From Streptomyces sp. TLI_235 (GTDB taxonomy: Bacteria; Actinomycetota; Actinomycetes; Streptomycetales; Streptomycetaceae), in assembly GCA_002300355.1 (NCBI GenBank), contig NSGV01000001.1, forward strand, positions 2,046,001 to 2,110,000: a stretch of 64,000 nt of DNA, read 5' to 3'. This document shows, one piece after another, positions 62,448 to 64,000 of the stretch. The number at the start of each line of letters is the position of its first letter. Position 1 is the first letter of the stretch. Both the position numbers and the translations under genes were made by a program. The notes under the pieces are model-generated. The model was not told the DNA's origin. It worked only from the letters and a program-made list of their open reading frames with translations, and ran no database searches.

Positions 62448-62975
62448 TCAGTCCTGCGGCGTGTGGTACGAGTCCAGCTTGGCCACTCCCGGCTCGACCG
62501 ACTTCCACGGCCCGGCGAAGCTGAGGACCGCGATCGCCGCGGTCGGGAAGCTGCTGAGCCGGAGCCGGTTGAGCGCGTCCACGTCGCCCTCGTCGCCGGC
62601 GAGGACCTGGGTGAGGCCGAGCACGCCGGGGTTGTGGCCGACCAGGATCAGGTCCGCGAACTCGTCCGGGGTCTCCTGGAGCACCGCGATGATCTCGCCC
62701 GGGCTGGCCTCGTACACCCGGTCCTCGTAGACCGTGCGGCGCGGGCGCTTGGGCAGTTCGTGCGCCGCCAGCTTCCAGGTCTCCCTGGTGCGCAGCGCGG
62801 TGGAGCAGAGCACGTAGTCGGGGTTGATGCCGGAGTCGGTCAGCCAGCGGCCCGCCTCCGGCGCCTGGTGCCTGCCGCGGTCGGCCAGCGGCCGCTCGTG
62901 GTCGGCCACCTGGTTCGGCCAGTCGGCCTTGGCGTGACGGAGAACGATGATCCTTCGGGGTGTGTCGGCGCTCAT
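62448..62975 (-). CDS. SixA-type phosphohistidine phosphatase, 175 aa
   Basis: Histidine phosphatase superfamily: LRHAKADWP (nucleophile His in RHA/RHG position), ERPLADRGRHQA, CSTALRTRETW and LILVGHNPG are all present. Actinobacterial SixA-like proteins dephosphorylate phosphohistidine or small phosphates; the target is unknown. ATG 62975 opens at the fold; the upstream AGGGGT is very close to it. Confidence 0.93.
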   Translation of the reverse strand: MSADTPRRIIVLRHAKADWPNQVADHERPLADRGRHQAPEAGRWLTDSGINPDYVLCSTALRTRETWKLAAHELPKRPRRTVYEDRVYEASPGEIIAVLQETPDEFADLILVGHNPGVLGLTQVLAGDEGDVDALNRLRLSSFPTAAIAVLSFAGPWKSVEPGVAKLDSYHTPQD

Positions 62976-63063
62976 ACCCCTAGAGCTTTGCAGAAAATGC
63001 GCGGCCGGGCGCGGGGTCCGTGCGGTCGCCACCCGCAGGAGTGGGGACGGCGGACGGACCCCG

Positions 63064-63186
63064 TCAGCCCAGGCGGGCGGCGACCATGGCGATCACGGCG
63101 ACGAGCACGACCACACCGGCGATCGCGCCCAACAGCTGGAGCAGCTTCTTCTGGCCGTCCTGCGGCTCGGGTTCGAGAACTGGCAT
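63064..63186 (-). CDS. Small transporter-associated membrane protein (SGM_5486-like), 40 aa
   Basis: ATG-started frame beginning MPVLEPEPQDGQKK, then one hydrophobic segment of about 22 residues (VVVLVAVIAMVAARLG at the end). It matches my recollection of the short SGM_5486 family, which sits beside an MFS transporter, as it does here (the transporter stop is 43 bp upstream). One-span inner-membrane peptide with cytoplasmic N-terminus; a partner role is inferred. Confidence 0.8.
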   Translation of the reverse strand: MPVLEPEPQDGQKKLLQLLGAIAGVVVLVAVIAMVAARLG

Positions 63187-63229
63187 GCGCCGAGTGTCGC
63201 ATTCCGCCGCTTCCGTCCGGAAACCGGGG

Positions 63230-64000
63230 TCAGGCCGCGGCCGGGACGCGGGGCAGTTCGTCCTCGATGTGCCGGGGACGGCCGGCCAGTGCGCCGAACG
63301 CCATCTGCGGCACCAGCAGCACGGCCAGCAGGCCCAGCGGCAGGTACCAGCTGCCGCTGGCCTGGTAGACCGCGCCCACCGCGATCGGGCCCGGGATGGA
63401 GATCAGGTAGCCCACGCACTGCGAGAACGCGGACAGCCGCGCCACCCCGCCGGGCGTCCGCGCGCGCAGTCCGATCATGGTGAGGGCCAGCGGGAAGGCG
63501 CACATCGACAGGCCGACCAGGCAGGCCCACAGCCAGGAGGCGGTGCCCGCGGCGAACGCCAGACCGGTGTAGCCGGCGATCCCGCACACGCCGAGGACCA
63601 CGACGAACAGCCGCTGGTCGCCGCGCCGCGCGGCGAGGTTCGGCAGCACGAACGAGGCCGGCACGCTGACCGCCATGACCAGGGCGAGCAGCACCCCGGA
63701 GGCGCCGTCCGAGACCCCGGCGTCCTGGTAGATCTTCGGCAGCCAGCCCATCGTGGCGTACGCGCTGGTGGCCTGCAGGCCCAGGAAGACGGCGAGGGCC
63801 CACGCGGTGCGGCTGCGCACGATCGGGACGGTCCGCTCGGCGGCGGCCGGCTCCTCCCCCGCCGCCGAGGAGCGCTCGCGGCGCAGCAGGGCGACCACCA
63901 GCCACAGCACCAGGGCCACGGCGCCGAGCGCGGCCCAGACCCCGAGGCCGGCCCGCCAGCTGCCGCCCATCGCGGTGGTCAGCGGCACGGTGGCGGCGGC
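63230..64000 (-). CDS. MFS transporter, CynX/NimT-like, 5' part beyond the window
   Basis: The visible C-terminal ~257 residues contain about seven membrane helices (for example AGLGVWAALGAVALVLWLVV, FLGLQATSAYATMGWLPKIY). The TSAYATMGWLPKIYQ segment is typical of the CynX/NimT cyanate/nitroimidazole subfamily; the substrate is not known. The frame is open to the window edge, so the start is outside. The small membrane protein follows on the same strand. Confidence 0.88.
   Translation of the reverse strand, partial: AAATVPLTTAMGGSWRAGLGVWAALGAVALVLWLVVALLRRERSSAAGEEPAAAERTVPIVRSRTAWALAVFLGLQATSAYATMGWLPKIYQDAGVSDGASGVLLALVMAVSVPASFVLPNLAARRGDQRLFVVVLGVCGIAGYTGLAFAAGTASWLWACLVGLSMCAFPLALTMIGLRARTPGGVARLSAFSQCVGYLISIPGPIAVGAVYQASGSWYLPLGLLAVLLVPQMAFGALAGRPRHIEDELPRVPAAA

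Overview
The window is a high-G+C actinobacterial chromosome segment. GTG and TTG starts, third-position G/C bias, gene content and gene order all fit Streptomycetaceae (Streptomyces or Kitasatospora); the genus cannot be decided from what I can read. It looks like core chromosome: I see no insertion sequence, prophage, CRISPR array, tRNA gene or plasmid origin. I count about 54 protein genes, one complete rRNA operon and many strong intergenic hairpins.

Layout. 1-1.8 kb: two hypothetical proteins. 1.8-5.4 kb (minus): tyrA, cmk, der. 5.6-9.8 kb (plus): two adjacent MuiA/DUF4139 proteins and a DUF952 protein. 9.8-10.8 kb: a TrmB/LuxR-type regulator. 11-16 kb (minus): a chromosome-organisation cluster of ParA-like ATPase, ribbon-helix-helix protein, ScpA, ScpB and RluB-type pseudouridine synthase. 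16.4-20.6 kb (minus): alanine dehydrogenase, a STAND/TPR protein and a Nudix ADP-ribose pyrophosphatase. 20.7-28.7 kb: pyrG, a GH15 enzyme, a VOC protein, a glycosyltransferase and recN. 28.8-31.1 kb: a divergent yczE/MocR pair. 31.2-36.2 kb: nadK, tlyA, a 51-aa protein, a protein with a histone-H1-like tail, an SCP2 protein, a HAD phosphatase and a TPR protein. 36.4-40.2 kb: a DUF1015 protein and a large Arg/Asp/Gly-repeat TPR protein. 40.4-46.1 kb (minus): 16S-23S-5S rRNA. 46.1-64 kb: tyrS, HNH endonuclease, PQQ-propeller protein, pterin dehydratase, TauE/SafE, an SDR-like protein, SPFH/NfeD pair, ABC ATPase, a hypothetical protein, a two-component system, an FHA-FHA-ABC transporter, serB, sixA, a 40-aa membrane protein and an MFS transporter cut by the window edge.

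From memory, the order tyrS, HAD phosphatase, small protein, tlyA, nadK, recN, pyrG, Nudix, parA-like, scpA, scpB, pseudouridine synthase, cmk, der matches the M. tuberculosis block Rv1689-Rv1713. The window is that ancient block with lineage-specific insertions (rRNA operon, yczE/MocR, GH15/VOC, MuiA pair, ald/STAND) and apparent losses (xerD, the steA/mctB pair, plsC).

The most unusual content is a group of low-complexity proteins: the repeat TPR protein beside the rRNA operon, the FUS-like Gly/Ser/Tyr and Arg/Asp tail of the rRNA pseudouridine synthase, the Gln/Tyr-rich N-terminus of the membrane propeller protein, and the Lys/Ala/Pro tail of the H1-like protein. The best candidates for an undescribed system are the repeat TPR protein and the ParA-RHH-ScpAB cluster.
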